Below are positions 40,258-48,287 of a DNA stretch of 64,000 nucleotides, piece by piece. The notes beneath the pieces are model-generated. The model did no database searches. It was not told the origin of the DNA and saw only the letters and a list, made by a program, of their open reading frames with translations. How positions within the stretch are numbered: the first letter of the stretch is position 1; every line of letters begins with the position of its first letter. Origin of the DNA: DATBLE01 sp046732255 (GTDB lineage Bacteria; Actinomycetota; Thermoleophilia; Gaiellales; Gaiellaceae); assembly GCA_046732255.1 (NCBI GenBank), contig JBKPMR010000016.1:62001-126000 (forward strand), in the 5' to 3' direction. The position numbers and the translations under genes were made by a program.

Positions 40258-40725
40258 CTACTCCGTCGGGATCTCGAACCGGGCGATGATTCCCGGATCG
40301 CCGCCTTTCGCGAGTAGCTCTGGATCGGGATCGCGGGTCGCCACCCACGCATATCCGTCCTCGGGATAGGCGACGACGTCCGGGAAGCTTCCGGCGCTGA
40401 TCGCGAGGATCTGCGCCGGCTCGTCGCCGGGATTGCTGAAGGTATGAAGCCCCGCGCGTCCCTCCGGGCAGAAGACGAAGTCCCCCGTAGAGAGCGTCTC
40501 CTCGCCGTGCTGATTCCGAAAGACGGGGCGACCGCGCACGACGAAGAACATCTCTTCGGCCCCGAAGTGCATGTGCAGTCGGCCGCCCGGTGCGCCGGGG
40601 GCAAGCTCATGCAGCGTGGCGCCCAGGCGCGCGTTGTCCGGACGCCAGAAAGTCCGGTGGCGCATTCCGCCTTCCGGCCAATCCCCGTCCCAGGGCGCGT
40701 CGGCGTACAAGTTCTGTCGAGTCAT
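40258..40725 (-). CDS. Cupin domain protein
   Basis: 155 residues. Double cupin motifs 'GGRLHMHFGAEEMFFVVRGRPVF' (HxH...E) and 'GLHTFSNPGDEPAQILAI' (His) bind one metal ion. ATG 40725 preceded by CGGAGG at 8 bases; longer frames upstream have no such site. Probably an oxygenase or sensor; substrate unknown. Precedes the AlkZ-like gene in one transcription unit. Confidence 0.85.
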   Translation of the reverse strand: MTRQNLYADAPWDGDWPEGGMRHRTFWRPDNARLGATLHELAPGAPGGRLHMHFGAEEMFFVVRGRPVFRNQHGEETLSTGDFVFCPEGRAGLHTFSNPGDEPAQILAISAGSFPDVVAYPEDGYAWVATRDPDPELLAKGGDPGIIARFEIPTE

Positions 40726-40804
40726 TGGTGAACCTCCGAAGTCGTAGTGGGAGAGCGCGCAACACCGACGACCGCTACGGCCGTCGGCATTCCGCGCCGA
40801 ACAC

Positions 40805-40822
40805 GCGCGGCCTAGGCCGCGC
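40805..40822. repeat. 18-base perfect palindrome
   Basis: GCGCGGCCTAGGCCGCGC, centred in the 204-base gap between the divergent cupin and second AlkZ-like genes. Could be an operator for either gene; no second copy was seen in the window. The rest of the gap shows nothing recognisable apart from the TAGGCT box. Confidence 0.5.
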
Positions 40823-40914
40823 CCCAACCGCTACCTCGTCGCCGGGTCCACGGCGCGAATCGTAGACGCTGCCCTCGACCCGTCGCCTGCCCGGCGGGGC
40901 TTCCCGGCCCGCCG

Positions 40915-40920
40915 TAGGCT
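40915..40920 (+). promoter_or_regulatory. -10 box TAGGCT before the second AlkZ-like gene
   Basis: TAGGCT, 9 bases before CTG 40930. TAG of the box is also an in-frame stop, so translation cannot begin further upstream. Confidence 0.5.
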
Positions 40921-40929
40921 CCCTCCGAG

Positions 40930-42012
40930 CTGACGACCGTTCTCTCCAGGCAGACCCTCAACCGCGCGCTGCTCGCGCGCCAGCTCCTGCTCGAGCGCCA
41001 GGCGCTGTCCGCGGAAGCGGCGCTCGAGCACCTTGTCGGGATGCAGGCCCAGGAGCCGCAGGCGCCCTACCTCGGTCTGTGGACGAGGCTCGACGGTTTC
41101 CGGCCCGAGGAGCTCTCCGGCCTGATCGAGGAGCGTCGGGCAGTACGGATCGCGTTGATGCGCACGACGATCCATCTCGTCACCACCCGCGACTGCGCCC
41201 GGTTGTGGCCGCTGCTGCGGGTGGTTCACGCGCGCAACTTCAAGGGCAGCCGGTTCGGCAAGGCGGTCACCGGTGTCGATCTCGACGAGCTGCTCGCCGC
41301 CGGCTCCGAGCTGGTCACGTCGGAGCCGCGCACCCGCGCCGAGCTCGGCTCGCTCCTCGCGGCGCGCTGGCCGGAGGTCGACCCTTCTGCGCTCGCGTAT
41401 GCGATCAGCTACCTCACGCCGATCGTCCAGGTGCCGCCTCGCGGCCTCTGGCGCCGCAGCGGACCGGCGCGCTGGGCGGCGGCGGAGGCGTGGCTCGGCC
41501 GGGAACTGGACGGCGCTCCGGCGGCGGACGAGCTCGTCCTGCGGTACCTGCGCGCGTTCGGGCCGGCGACCGTCCGGGACATCCAGGCCTGGTCCGGACT
41601 GACCGGACTCCGTGTCGTCGCCGACCGGCTCGGCGACCGGCTGCGCACCGTCGAGGACGACCAGGGTCGGCAGCTGCTCGACGTCCCCGACGGATTGCTT
41701 CCCGACCCGGCCACGCCTGTGCCGGTCCGCTTCCTGCCACCGTTCGACAACGCGATCCTCGGCCACGCCGACCGCGCCCGCATCATCGCCCTGGAGGAGC
41801 GGCGCGCCGTGTCGGCAGACCGGCTGATGCGGACCTTCCTGGTCGACGGCTTCGTCGCCGGCACCTGGCGGCTCGAGGGCGAAACGCTCCATGTGGCACC
41901 GTTCCGGCGACTGCGAAGCGCCGAACGCGAAGAGCTGGCGGCAGAGGCGGAGCGGTTGATCGCCTTCGCCGCACCCGACGCGACCTCGCCGACGGTTCGG
42001 TTCGGGCCCTAG
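40930..42012 (+). CDS. Winged-helix DNA-binding protein, AlkZ-like (probable CTG start)
   Basis: 360 residues. The frame is open back to 40918 and contains the conserved family N-terminus 'LNRALLARQLLLERQALSAEAALEHLVGMQAQEP'; the first ATG (41041) lies after it, and no GTG or TTG precedes it. CTG 40930, 9 bases after TAGGCT, is the only sensible start. Later motifs 'RTTIHLVTTRDCARLWPLLR', 'RYLRAFGPATVRDIQAWSGL', 'RFLPPFDNAILGHADR' and 'FLVDGFVAGTWRLEG' are those of HTH_42/AlkZ proteins; 'MQAQEPQAPYLGLW' contains the Q-x-Q-like catalytic region. Paralogue of the gene at 39216. Confidence 0.83.
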   Translation: MTTVLSRQTLNRALLARQLLLERQALSAEAALEHLVGMQAQEPQAPYLGLWTRLDGFRPEELSGLIEERRAVRIALMRTTIHLVTTRDCARLWPLLRVVHARNFKGSRFGKAVTGVDLDELLAAGSELVTSEPRTRAELGSLLAARWPEVDPSALAYAISYLTPIVQVPPRGLWRRSGPARWAAAEAWLGRELDGAPAADELVLRYLRAFGPATVRDIQAWSGLTGLRVVADRLGDRLRTVEDDQGRQLLDVPDGLLPDPATPVPVRFLPPFDNAILGHADRARIIALEERRAVSADRLMRTFLVDGFVAGTWRLEGETLHVAPFRRLRSAEREELAAEAERLIAFAAPDATSPTVRFGP

Positions 42013-43491
42013 TTAGGCGGCCTCGTCGAGCGCGACCGCTTCGTCCTCGGTCCCCTCAACACCGGCAGTCGAAGCCGGTGCCGGCCTGACCAGCGTTGCC
42101 GCGGTCAGCGCGCCGAGCACCAGCAGTCCGGTGAGCACGTACAGGCCGGTCTGGAAGCCGTGGTCGAGCGCGATGGCGTTCGTGCCCGACAGTCCGGGGT
42201 GCGAGTTGACGTAGCCGTTCGTCGACGCCGCGGCGATCGCGCTCGTCGCGGCGATGCCGATCGCGCCGCCGATCTGCCGGCTGGTGTTGATCAGGCCGGA
42301 AGCGACGCCGGCGTCGGCGCGCTCCACTCCGGCCAGGCTCGCGATCGTGATCGGGACGAACGAGAAGCCCATGCCGACGCCGCCGAGGACGAAGGCCGGG
42401 AAGAGATCCCAGAAGTAGTGCCCATGCACGGGCAGGCTCGTCAGCAGCGCTACCGATGAGGCGGCGACGAGCAGCCCTGCGGTGAGCGTGGCGCGAACGC
42501 CGAAGCGGCCGACGAGCGCCTGGGCGAGGTTCGAAGAAACGACGACCGAGAGCGCGAACGCGGCGAACGCCGCCCCTGTCTGTACCGCCGAGTAGTGGAG
42601 GACGTCCTGCAGGTACAGCGTCAGGAGGAAGAACTCGGAGAACGCGACCGCCCCGACGATCGCCATCGTCGCATTCGCCGCAGTGAGCGTCCGCAGGCGG
42701 AAGATGCGGAGCGGCAGCAGCGGCGAGCGCGAGCGCAGCTCGATCGCGACGAACCCGAGGATGAGCACCGCCGACCCCGTGAGCAGCCCCACCGTGGTGT
42801 CGGCGCCCCAGCCGTCGCTCGTCGCCCGCGTCATCGCATACACGAGCAGCATCAGGCCGGCGGTGATCGACGCAGCGCCGGCGAAGTCGAAATGACGGTG
42901 GCCCAGCGCAGCGCGGCTCTCGCGCAAGAGCACCGGCGTGAGGGCGATCGCCGCAACCCCGACCGGCACGTTGATGAAGAAGATCCACGACCAGCTCAGG
43001 TACGAGGTGAGCACGCCGCCGAGCAGGACCCCGGCCGCGGCGCCGCTGCCCGAAGCCGCGCCGTAGATCCCGAGCGCGAGGTTGCGCTCTCGCCCTTCCG
43101 TGAAGGTGGTCATCAGGAGCGACAGCGCCGCCGGTGCCAGCAGCGCTCCGCCGAGCCCCTGCACGGCCCGGAAGGCGATCAGCGAGCCTTCCGACCACGC
43201 GAGACCACACAGGAGCGAGCTCGTGGCGAAAAGCGTGAGGCCGGCAAGGAAGAGCCGCCGGCGTCCGAGCAGGTCGGCCAGGCGGCCGCCGAGCAGCAAC
43301 GCGCCGCCGAACAGGATCGCGTAGGCGGAGATCACCCACTGGAGACTGGTCTGCGAAAAGCCCAGATCCGCTTTGATCGAGGGTAAGGCGACGTTCACGA
43401 TCGCGACGTCGAGGATGACCATGAACTGCGCCGTGACGATCAGCGCGAGCGCGCTCCAGCGCCGAGGCTCCTGCCTGGTTGCGATAGTCAC
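42013..43491 (-). CDS. DHA2-family MFS drug exporter (EmrB/QacA type)
   Basis: 492 residues, 14 predicted membrane segments. 'VTAQFMVILDVAIVNVALPSIKADLGFS' in TM1, 'GGRLADLLGRRRLFLAGL' motif A, 'FRAVQGLGGALLAPAALSLL' motif B and 'GAASGSGAAAGVLLGGVL' motif C mark a DHA2 drug:H+ antiporter. GTG 43491 lies only 3 bases downstream of a long symmetrical site that should control it. Its end is back-to-back with the AlkZ-like gene. Confidence 0.9.
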   Translation of the reverse strand: MTIATRQEPRRWSALALIVTAQFMVILDVAIVNVALPSIKADLGFSQTSLQWVISAYAILFGGALLLGGRLADLLGRRRLFLAGLTLFATSSLLCGLAWSEGSLIAFRAVQGLGGALLAPAALSLLMTTFTEGRERNLALGIYGAASGSGAAAGVLLGGVLTSYLSWSWIFFINVPVGVAAIALTPVLLRESRAALGHRHFDFAGAASITAGLMLLVYAMTRATSDGWGADTTVGLLTGSAVLILGFVAIELRSRSPLLPLRIFRLRTLTAANATMAIVGAVAFSEFFLLTLYLQDVLHYSAVQTGAAFAAFALSVVVSSNLAQALVGRFGVRATLTAGLLVAASSVALLTSLPVHGHYFWDLFPAFVLGGVGMGFSFVPITIASLAGVERADAGVASGLINTSRQIGGAIGIAATSAIAAASTNGYVNSHPGLSGTNAIALDHGFQTGLYVLTGLLVLGALTAATLVRPAPASTAGVEGTEDEAVALDEAA

Positions 43492-43494
43492 TTA

Positions 43495-43525
43495 GTTGCT
43501 CACCCCAATCATTGGACGGTGCAAC
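43495..43525. promoter_or_regulatory. Two-part dyad operator before the DHA2 exporter
   Basis: GTTGC-N5-CCAAT-N-ATTGG-N5-GCAAC: perfectly symmetrical outer and inner arms over 31 bases, immediately before the exporter's start codon. Layout suits a TetR- or MarR-type repressor dimer pair; no such regulator gene adjoins. Confidence 0.7.
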
Positions 43526-43622
43526 GTTCAGGTCCAACGCCTCGGGGTGGTGCCCTATTCCAGCTCTTCCAACCGGGCTCGGCTCGACGACCTTGGTCGA
43601 CGAGGTCCGTCGCGCTCGCCGC

Positions 43623-44450
43623 TCATGCCGCCTCGAACGCGGTCGCCCGTGCGAGGTCCTCCCAGCGCGCAAGCTCGTCGCGGAGCATGTCCTGCTTGGC
43701 CCGGATCGCCTCGACCGCATCGGCACCGAGCACGAGCCGCAGCGGCGGCTCGTCGGCGTCGAGCGCGGCGATGATCGCCGCTGCCGCCTTGGCCGGATCG
43801 CCGGCCTGGCGCCCGTCCTCGCGCTCGATGTACGCCCGCGTCGCGCCGACGGTGGCCGCGTACACGTCGAGCGGCGGGGCGGCGCGCAGGCTGCGACCGA
43901 GCAGACCGGTTCTGAACGATCCCGGCTCGACGATCAGCACGCGAACCCCGAAGGGCGCGACCTCGGCTGCGACCGCCTCGGACAGCGCTTCGAGTGCGAA
44001 CTTCGCGGCGCAGTAGGCGGAGTAGCCCGGCGCCGTCACCTGACCGCCCATCGAGCTGATCTGGACGATCGTGCCCGAGCCCTGGGCGCGCATGCGCGGC
44101 ACGACCGCCCGCGTCAGCGCGGCCGGGGCGAAGAACATCGTCTCCATCACGCCGCGGAGATCGTCGAGGCTCGCCTCCTCCAGCGCACCGACGAACCCGA
44201 TCCCGGCGTTGTTCACGAGGACGTCGATCCGGCCGAACCGAGCCATCGCCGCATCGAGCGCGGGCTCGATCGCCTCGACCTGGGTGACGTCGAGCCCGAG
44301 CACGAGCACGTCGTCTCCCTCGAGCTCTGCCAGCGCCTCGGGGCGGCGGGCGGTGGCGACCACCCGGTCGCCCCGCTCCCGCGCAGCGTCGACCAGCGCG
44401 CGGCCGAAGCCCGACGTCGAACCGGTCAGAAACCACACACGATCAGTCAT
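43623..44450 (-). CDS. SDR family oxidoreductase
   Basis: 275 residues from ATG 44450. 'VWFLTGSTSGFGRALVDAARERGDRVVATARRPEAL', 'VNNAGIGFVGALEEASLDDLRGVMETMFF', 'ISSMGGQVTAPGYSAYCAAKFALEALSEA' (YxxxK) and 'VLIVEPGSFRTGL' are typical of the classical SDRs annotated as oxidoreductases of the YbbO/retinol type. Substrate unknown. Lies 86 bases downstream of the ECF41 sigma gene on the same strand, so it may share its transcript. Confidence 0.87.
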   Translation of the reverse strand: MTDRVWFLTGSTSGFGRALVDAARERGDRVVATARRPEALAELEGDDVLVLGLDVTQVEAIEPALDAAMARFGRIDVLVNNAGIGFVGALEEASLDDLRGVMETMFFAPAALTRAVVPRMRAQGSGTIVQISSMGGQVTAPGYSAYCAAKFALEALSEAVAAEVAPFGVRVLIVEPGSFRTGLLGRSLRAAPPLDVYAATVGATRAYIEREDGRQAGDPAKAAAAIIAALDADEPPLRLVLGADAVEAIRAKQDMLRDELARWEDLARATAFEAA

Positions 44451-44536
44451 GCCGGGAGCCCTGGATACCCGCTCCACGGCGAGGCAAACGGCTCAGCCGG
44501 CCGCGACGAGCGTCGGGTCGTCGCCGCCCATCTCGG

Positions 44537-45397
44537 TCAGCCGACCTGGTTGAGGTGTGCGAGCTTGTCCGGGTTCAGGATCGACCGCACCGCGACGACG
44601 ACGCCGTCGGCGATCTCGAGCGCGGCGACCCAGACTGCGCGGCCACCGGGGTCGTAGAAGACGAGGCCGGGGTCGCCGTTCACGGTCGCCATCCGGTGCG
44701 CGAGACCGGGTACCAGCTCGCGGCCGCGGCGGCCCCAGCCGACGAGTGCCTTGGCGACGCGCTCGGCACCGACCAGTGGCTCCCGGATCGACGGCGCCTT
44801 CCCGCCGCCGTCGCCGTACACGGTCGCGTCGGGAGCAAGCAGGTCGATCAGCCGCTCGATATCTCCCTCCTCCCAGGCGGCGACGAAGCGTCGCGCGACC
44901 TCGTCTCGCTCCTCGCGCGACACCTCGAACCGGCGCCTGCCCTCCTCGACGTGACGGTGTGCCCGCGCCAGGACCTGGCGGCAGTTGTCGGGGCTCTTCC
45001 CGACGATGCCGGCAACCTCGTCGTAGGAGTAGTCGAACACCTCGCGCAGGAGGAAGACGGCGCGCTCGACCGGCGAGAGCTTCTCGAGCAGGTGCAGAAA
45101 GGTGAGCGAGAGCGAGTCTGCGGTCTCGGCGTGCATGACCGACTCGTCGTCGACGATCGGCTCGGGTAGCCACTCGCCCGGATACACCTCCCGCCGGGCG
45201 CGGGCCGAGCGCAACTGGTCGATCGCCAGCCGTGTCGTCACCGCCGCGAGCCAGGCTTTCGGCGACTCGGCCTCGGCACCGGCAGCGTGGTAGCGGAGGA
45301 ACGCCTCCTGGACGACGTCCTCCGCCTCGACGACCGACCCGAGCATCCGGTAGGCGATCGCGAAGAGGTAGGGCCGAAGCTCCTCGACGTTCTCCAT
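44537..45397 (-). CDS. ECF41-family RNA polymerase sigma factor
   Basis: 286 residues. Sigma-2 ('YLFAIAYRMLGSVVEAEDVVQEAFLRY') and sigma-4 ('LSPVERAVFLLREVFDYSYDEVAGIVGKSPDNCRQVLARAHRHV') are followed by a SnoaL-like C-terminal domain. The three ECF41 hallmarks are all present: WLPEP in the linker, DGGGK, and NPDKL near the end. In this family the C-terminal domain controls activity in place of an anti-sigma factor. ATG 45397 is 10 bases after the -10 element of its own ECF41-type promoter, implying autoregulation and a near-leaderless mRNA. Confidence 0.93.
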   Translation of the reverse strand: MENVEELRPYLFAIAYRMLGSVVEAEDVVQEAFLRYHAAGAEAESPKAWLAAVTTRLAIDQLRSARARREVYPGEWLPEPIVDDESVMHAETADSLSLTFLHLLEKLSPVERAVFLLREVFDYSYDEVAGIVGKSPDNCRQVLARAHRHVEEGRRRFEVSREERDEVARRFVAAWEEGDIERLIDLLAPDATVYGDGGGKAPSIREPLVGAERVAKALVGWGRRGRELVPGLAHRMATVNGDPGLVFYDPGGRAVWVAALEIADGVVVAVRSILNPDKLAHLNQVG

Positions 45398-45407
45398 CGC
45401 CAACAGA

Positions 45408-45462
45408 GACGGAATAGCAGTTCCGCCCGTGACACTGTCACGGAGCGCGCCGCCTTCTCGTC
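45408..45462. promoter_or_regulatory. Divergent ECF41 promoters sharing one palindrome
   Basis: Plus strand: TGTCACG (45436-45442), 16 bases, CGTC (45459-45462). Minus strand: TGTCACG (complement of 45428-45434), 16 bases, CGTC (complement of 45408-45411). The two -35 elements form the perfect palindrome CCGTGACACTGTCACGG. TGTCACA-N16/17-CGTC is the known ECF41 promoter, so one sigma factor should fire both ways. Confidence 0.85.
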
Positions 45463-45495
45463 TCCGGGGTAGGGAGACCGAAGAAAGGAGCGGAC

Positions 45496-46431
45496 ATGCG
45501 GGTATTCGTCGCAGGGGCAACGGGCGCGATCGGCACACGGCTCGTCACGCAGCTCGTCCAGCGCGGGCACGAGGTCGTCGGTACCACGCGCGCGCAGGAG
45601 AAGGCGAAGCGGCTCGCGGAGCTCGGAGCCGAGCCCGTCGTGCTGGACGTGCTCGACCAGGGTGCCGTTGGCGAGGCTGTCGCGAACGCTCGGCCGGAGG
45701 CGATCGTGCACGAGGCGACCGCGCTCTCCGGCGTGACCGCGTACAGGAGCCTGGACCGCGCCTTCGCCCAGACCAACCAACTGCGAACAGCCGGAACCGA
45801 CGCGCTGCTCGCCGCAGCGCGGGGAGCCGGCGTCGACCGCTTCGTCGCACAGAGCTTCACGAGCTGGCCCTACGCACGCGTCGGCGGGCCGATCAAGACC
45901 GAGGAGGACCCGCTCGACCCCGACCCGCCGGCGACGACGCGCGAGACGCTCGCGGCGATCAAGCACCTCGAACGGGTGACCGTCGACGCCGGCGGGATCG
46001 CCCTTCGCTACGGCGGGTTCTACGGTTCGCCCGACGACGCCCAGATCGAGGCCGTCCGAAATCGGCGATTCCCGATCATCGGCAGCGGCGAGGGCATCAC
46101 GTCGTTCGTCCACCTCGAGGACGCCGCGGCGGCAACGGTGCTAGCGCTCGAAAGCGGCAGCCCCGGGATCTACAACGTGGTCGACGACGAACCGGCACCC
46201 GTGCGCGAGTGGTTGCCGGCGCTCGCGTCCATGATCGGCGCGAAGCCTCCGCGGCACGTCCCGCTCTGGCTTGGCCGCCTGCTCGCGGGCGACGGCGTGG
46301 TCGCGCTGCTCACGGAGTCCCGGGGCGCATCGAACGTGAAGGCGAAGCGGGAGCTGGGTTGGAGCCTCCGCTATCCGAGCTGGCGGCAGGGGTTCGCCGA
46401 GACCTACCAGCTGGCGGATGGTTTACGGTAG
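45496..46431 (+). CDS. NAD-dependent epimerase/dehydratase family protein, ECF41 target
   Basis: 311 residues. Extended-SDR: 'VFVAGATGAIGTRLVTQLVQRGHEVVGTTRAQEKA', 'IVHEATALSG', 'QSFTSWPYARVGGPIKTEEDPL', 'LRYGGFYGSPDD' and 'SFVHLEDAAAATVLALE'. ECF41 genes are usually beside a carboxymuconolactone decarboxylase, oxidoreductase or epimerase; this is the epimerase variant. Ribosome site GAAAGGAG lies before the ATG. Substrate unknown. Confidence 0.9.
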   Translation: MRVFVAGATGAIGTRLVTQLVQRGHEVVGTTRAQEKAKRLAELGAEPVVLDVLDQGAVGEAVANARPEAIVHEATALSGVTAYRSLDRAFAQTNQLRTAGTDALLAAARGAGVDRFVAQSFTSWPYARVGGPIKTEEDPLDPDPPATTRETLAAIKHLERVTVDAGGIALRYGGFYGSPDDAQIEAVRNRRFPIIGSGEGITSFVHLEDAAAATVLALESGSPGIYNVVDDEPAPVREWLPALASMIGAKPPRHVPLWLGRLLAGDGVVALLTESRGASNVKAKRELGWSLRYPSWRQGFAETYQLADGLR

Positions 46432-46438
46432 TGCAGCC

Positions 46439-46912
46439 TTGACGTTCTACGACTGGATGGTCTCGCTGCACCTGCTGTCCGCGTTCGCGGTGGCGGCCGC
46501 GCTCGTGCTGTACAGCGTCCTCGTGGTCAGCGGTCGACGGAACGCGACGCTCGACCACGCGAGGTTGCTGTTCCGGGTCGCACCCGTCGCCACTCCGCTG
46601 ATCGCCGCCGGCTCGGTGCTGGTCCTGATCTTCGGGGTGATTCTTGCGATCGACGGCGGTCCACAGGATTTCAAGATCTGGAATGCCTGGGTGATCATCG
46701 GCATCGTCCTGTGGGCGGTCCTTGGCGCGGTCGGCCAGCGAACCGGCGCCTACTACACCGCAGTTCAGCAGCGCGCCGAAAGCGGCGGCGCCGCTGCGGA
46801 GCAGGAGGTGATCGCGAGCCTGCAGGCTCCGACGGGGGCGCTGCTCCACCTCGCGACGCTGGCGGTGTTCGTGCTCCTCCTCCTCGACATGATCTTCAAG
46901 CCGTGGGCGTGA
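46439..46912 (+). CDS. Integral membrane protein (DUF2269-like)
   Basis: 157 residues, four hydrophobic segments ('SLHLLSAFAVAAALVLYSVLVV', 'ATPLIAAGSVLVLIFGVIL', 'WVIIGIVLWAVLGAVG', 'LATLAVFVLLLLDMIF'). 'DWMVSLHLLSAFAV' resembles the opening of DUF2269 proteins; the match is weak. TTG 46439 follows TACGGT by 9 bases; ATG 46418 would overlap the epimerase by 14. Ends in a GTGA overlap with a similar gene, forming a likely two-protein membrane complex. Confidence 0.75.
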   Translation: MTFYDWMVSLHLLSAFAVAAALVLYSVLVVSGRRNATLDHARLLFRVAPVATPLIAAGSVLVLIFGVILAIDGGPQDFKIWNAWVIIGIVLWAVLGAVGQRTGAYYTAVQQRAESGGAAAEQEVIASLQAPTGALLHLATLAVFVLLLLDMIFKPWA

Positions 46913-47364
46913 CGATGCTCGCCGCTGTCCGTCCGCACAGCTGGGACTTCGCCCTGTTCATCCACGTGGCCGGGGCGATGATCCTCGTCGGCGGGCTCGT
47001 CACCGCGGCCGGAGCAGGCATTCTCGGCTGGCGCGACACCGCGGCCGGTCTGCGCCGATTCTCGGCGTTGACGCTGTTCGCCGTCGCGCTCCCCGGCTGG
47101 CTGATCATGCGCGCCGGAGCCGAATGGATCTACTCGAAGGAAGGCTGGGACAAGCTCACGCCGAGCTGGCTCGACATCGGCTTCTTCACCGCCGACATCG
47201 GCGGGATCATCCTGCTCGTCGCGTTGATCCTCGGCGGGATCGGCGTCCGGCGCGCCCGCTCCGGCGGCGGAGCCGCCCTGCTGCGGACGAGCACCGTGCT
47301 CGCCGCCGCCCTCGTCGTCGTGTACGTCGTCGCCGTCTGGGCGATGGGCGGCAAGCCGAGCTAG
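46909..47364 (+). CDS. Integral membrane protein, partner of preceding gene
   Basis: 151 residues, four hydrophobic segments ('FALFIHVAGAMILVGGLVTAAGAGILGW', 'ALTLFAVALPGWLIM', 'DIGFFTADIGGIILLVALILGGIG', 'VLAAALVVVYVVAVWAM'). Shares 'F-x-H-V-x-x-A' topology with its neighbour. GTG 46909 overlaps the upstream stop; ATG 46915 two codons later is also possible. Function unknown. Confidence 0.75.
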   Translation: MTMLAAVRPHSWDFALFIHVAGAMILVGGLVTAAGAGILGWRDTAAGLRRFSALTLFAVALPGWLIMRAGAEWIYSKEGWDKLTPSWLDIGFFTADIGGIILLVALILGGIGVRRARSGGGAALLRTSTVLAAALVVVYVVAVWAMGGKPS

Positions 47365-47431
47365 CCGGCGAGAGCACAGTCGACGTCCTGGATCGACGAA
47401 CGGTGCAAGACTTCCAGCGCCAGGTCAGGCG

Positions 47432-48236
47432 ATGCCGGACGTCTACCTCACGATCGCAGATGCCGAGCCGGAGGTCATCGAGGGGCTGGCGCGAATCCTC
47501 GAGCTGAGGGCGGCTGACCCAGCAGGCGATGCGAAACGCGTACTTCGCGGACCTCGAGCTCGAGAGCGGGGCGCGAATCCTGGAGGTTGGCTGCGGGACC
47601 GGAGCGGTCACCCGCGCGCTCGCCATGCTCCCCGCGGTCGAGTCGGTCATCGGCGTGGATCCCTCGCCGGGGTTCCTGGCCGCGGCGCGGAAGCTCGCCG
47701 ACGGTATCCGAAACGTCGAGTTCGTCGAGGGTGACTCGGAGGCGCTTCCGGTCGATGCCGGCTCGATCGACGCAGTGGTCTTTCATACGACGCTCTGCCA
47801 TGTGGCCAAGCCCGACGCTTCCCTCCAGGAGGCGTTCAGAGTGCTTCGCGGCGGCGGTCGGCTGGCGGTCTTCGACGGCGACTACGTCACCGCTACCTGC
47901 GCGGCCGGCGGCTCCGACCCATTGCAGGAGTGCGTCGAGGCGATGACGGAGTCGCACGTGCACGACCGCTGGTTCGTGCGCCGCCTGCCACAACGTGTGG
48001 CGAACGCGGGCTTCGAGATCGAGCGGCTTCGCGGCCACAGCTACGTCGAGGCGCCGTCGTCGGACGGCTACATGCTCGCGCTGGTCGACCGCGGCGCGGA
48101 CTTCCTGGCGGCCTCGGGACGGATCGGCAACGAGACGGCCGAGACGCTGAAGGCCGAGGCGAGGCGCCGGTCAGACGCAGGCGAATTTTTCGGGCACATT
48201 GCGTACGTGAGCGTCGTCGCCGTCAAGCTCGCCTGA
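47432..48236 (+). pseudogene. Class I SAM-dependent methyltransferase, frameshifted
   Basis: The N-terminus 'MPDVYLTIADAEPEVIEGLARILELRAAD' (from ATG 47432) is in one frame; the rest, 'QQAMRNAYFADLELESGARILEVGCGTGAVTRALA...' with SAM motif I 'VLEVGCGTG'-type, 'VEFVEGDSEALPVDAGSIDAVV' and 'RVLRGGGRLAVFDGDY', continues in the next frame. The join is at about 47519: the codons GAC and CAG are separated by one base, so either one base is extra or two are missing. Together they make a normal ~268-residue methyltransferase. Either a recent mutation, a sequencing error, or less likely programmed frameshifting. Confidence 0.75.
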
Positions 48237-48287
48237 GGAACCCTGTGTTCAGCGCGATCGAAGAGGTGCTCCAGTCGCAGTCGGGCG

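Noticed and set aside
39216..40610. Long N-terminal extension of the AlkZ-like protein.
   Set aside because: Bases 40258-40610 of that frame are antisense-phase shadow of the cupin gene on the same strand; the family N-terminus begins at the TTG at 40220.
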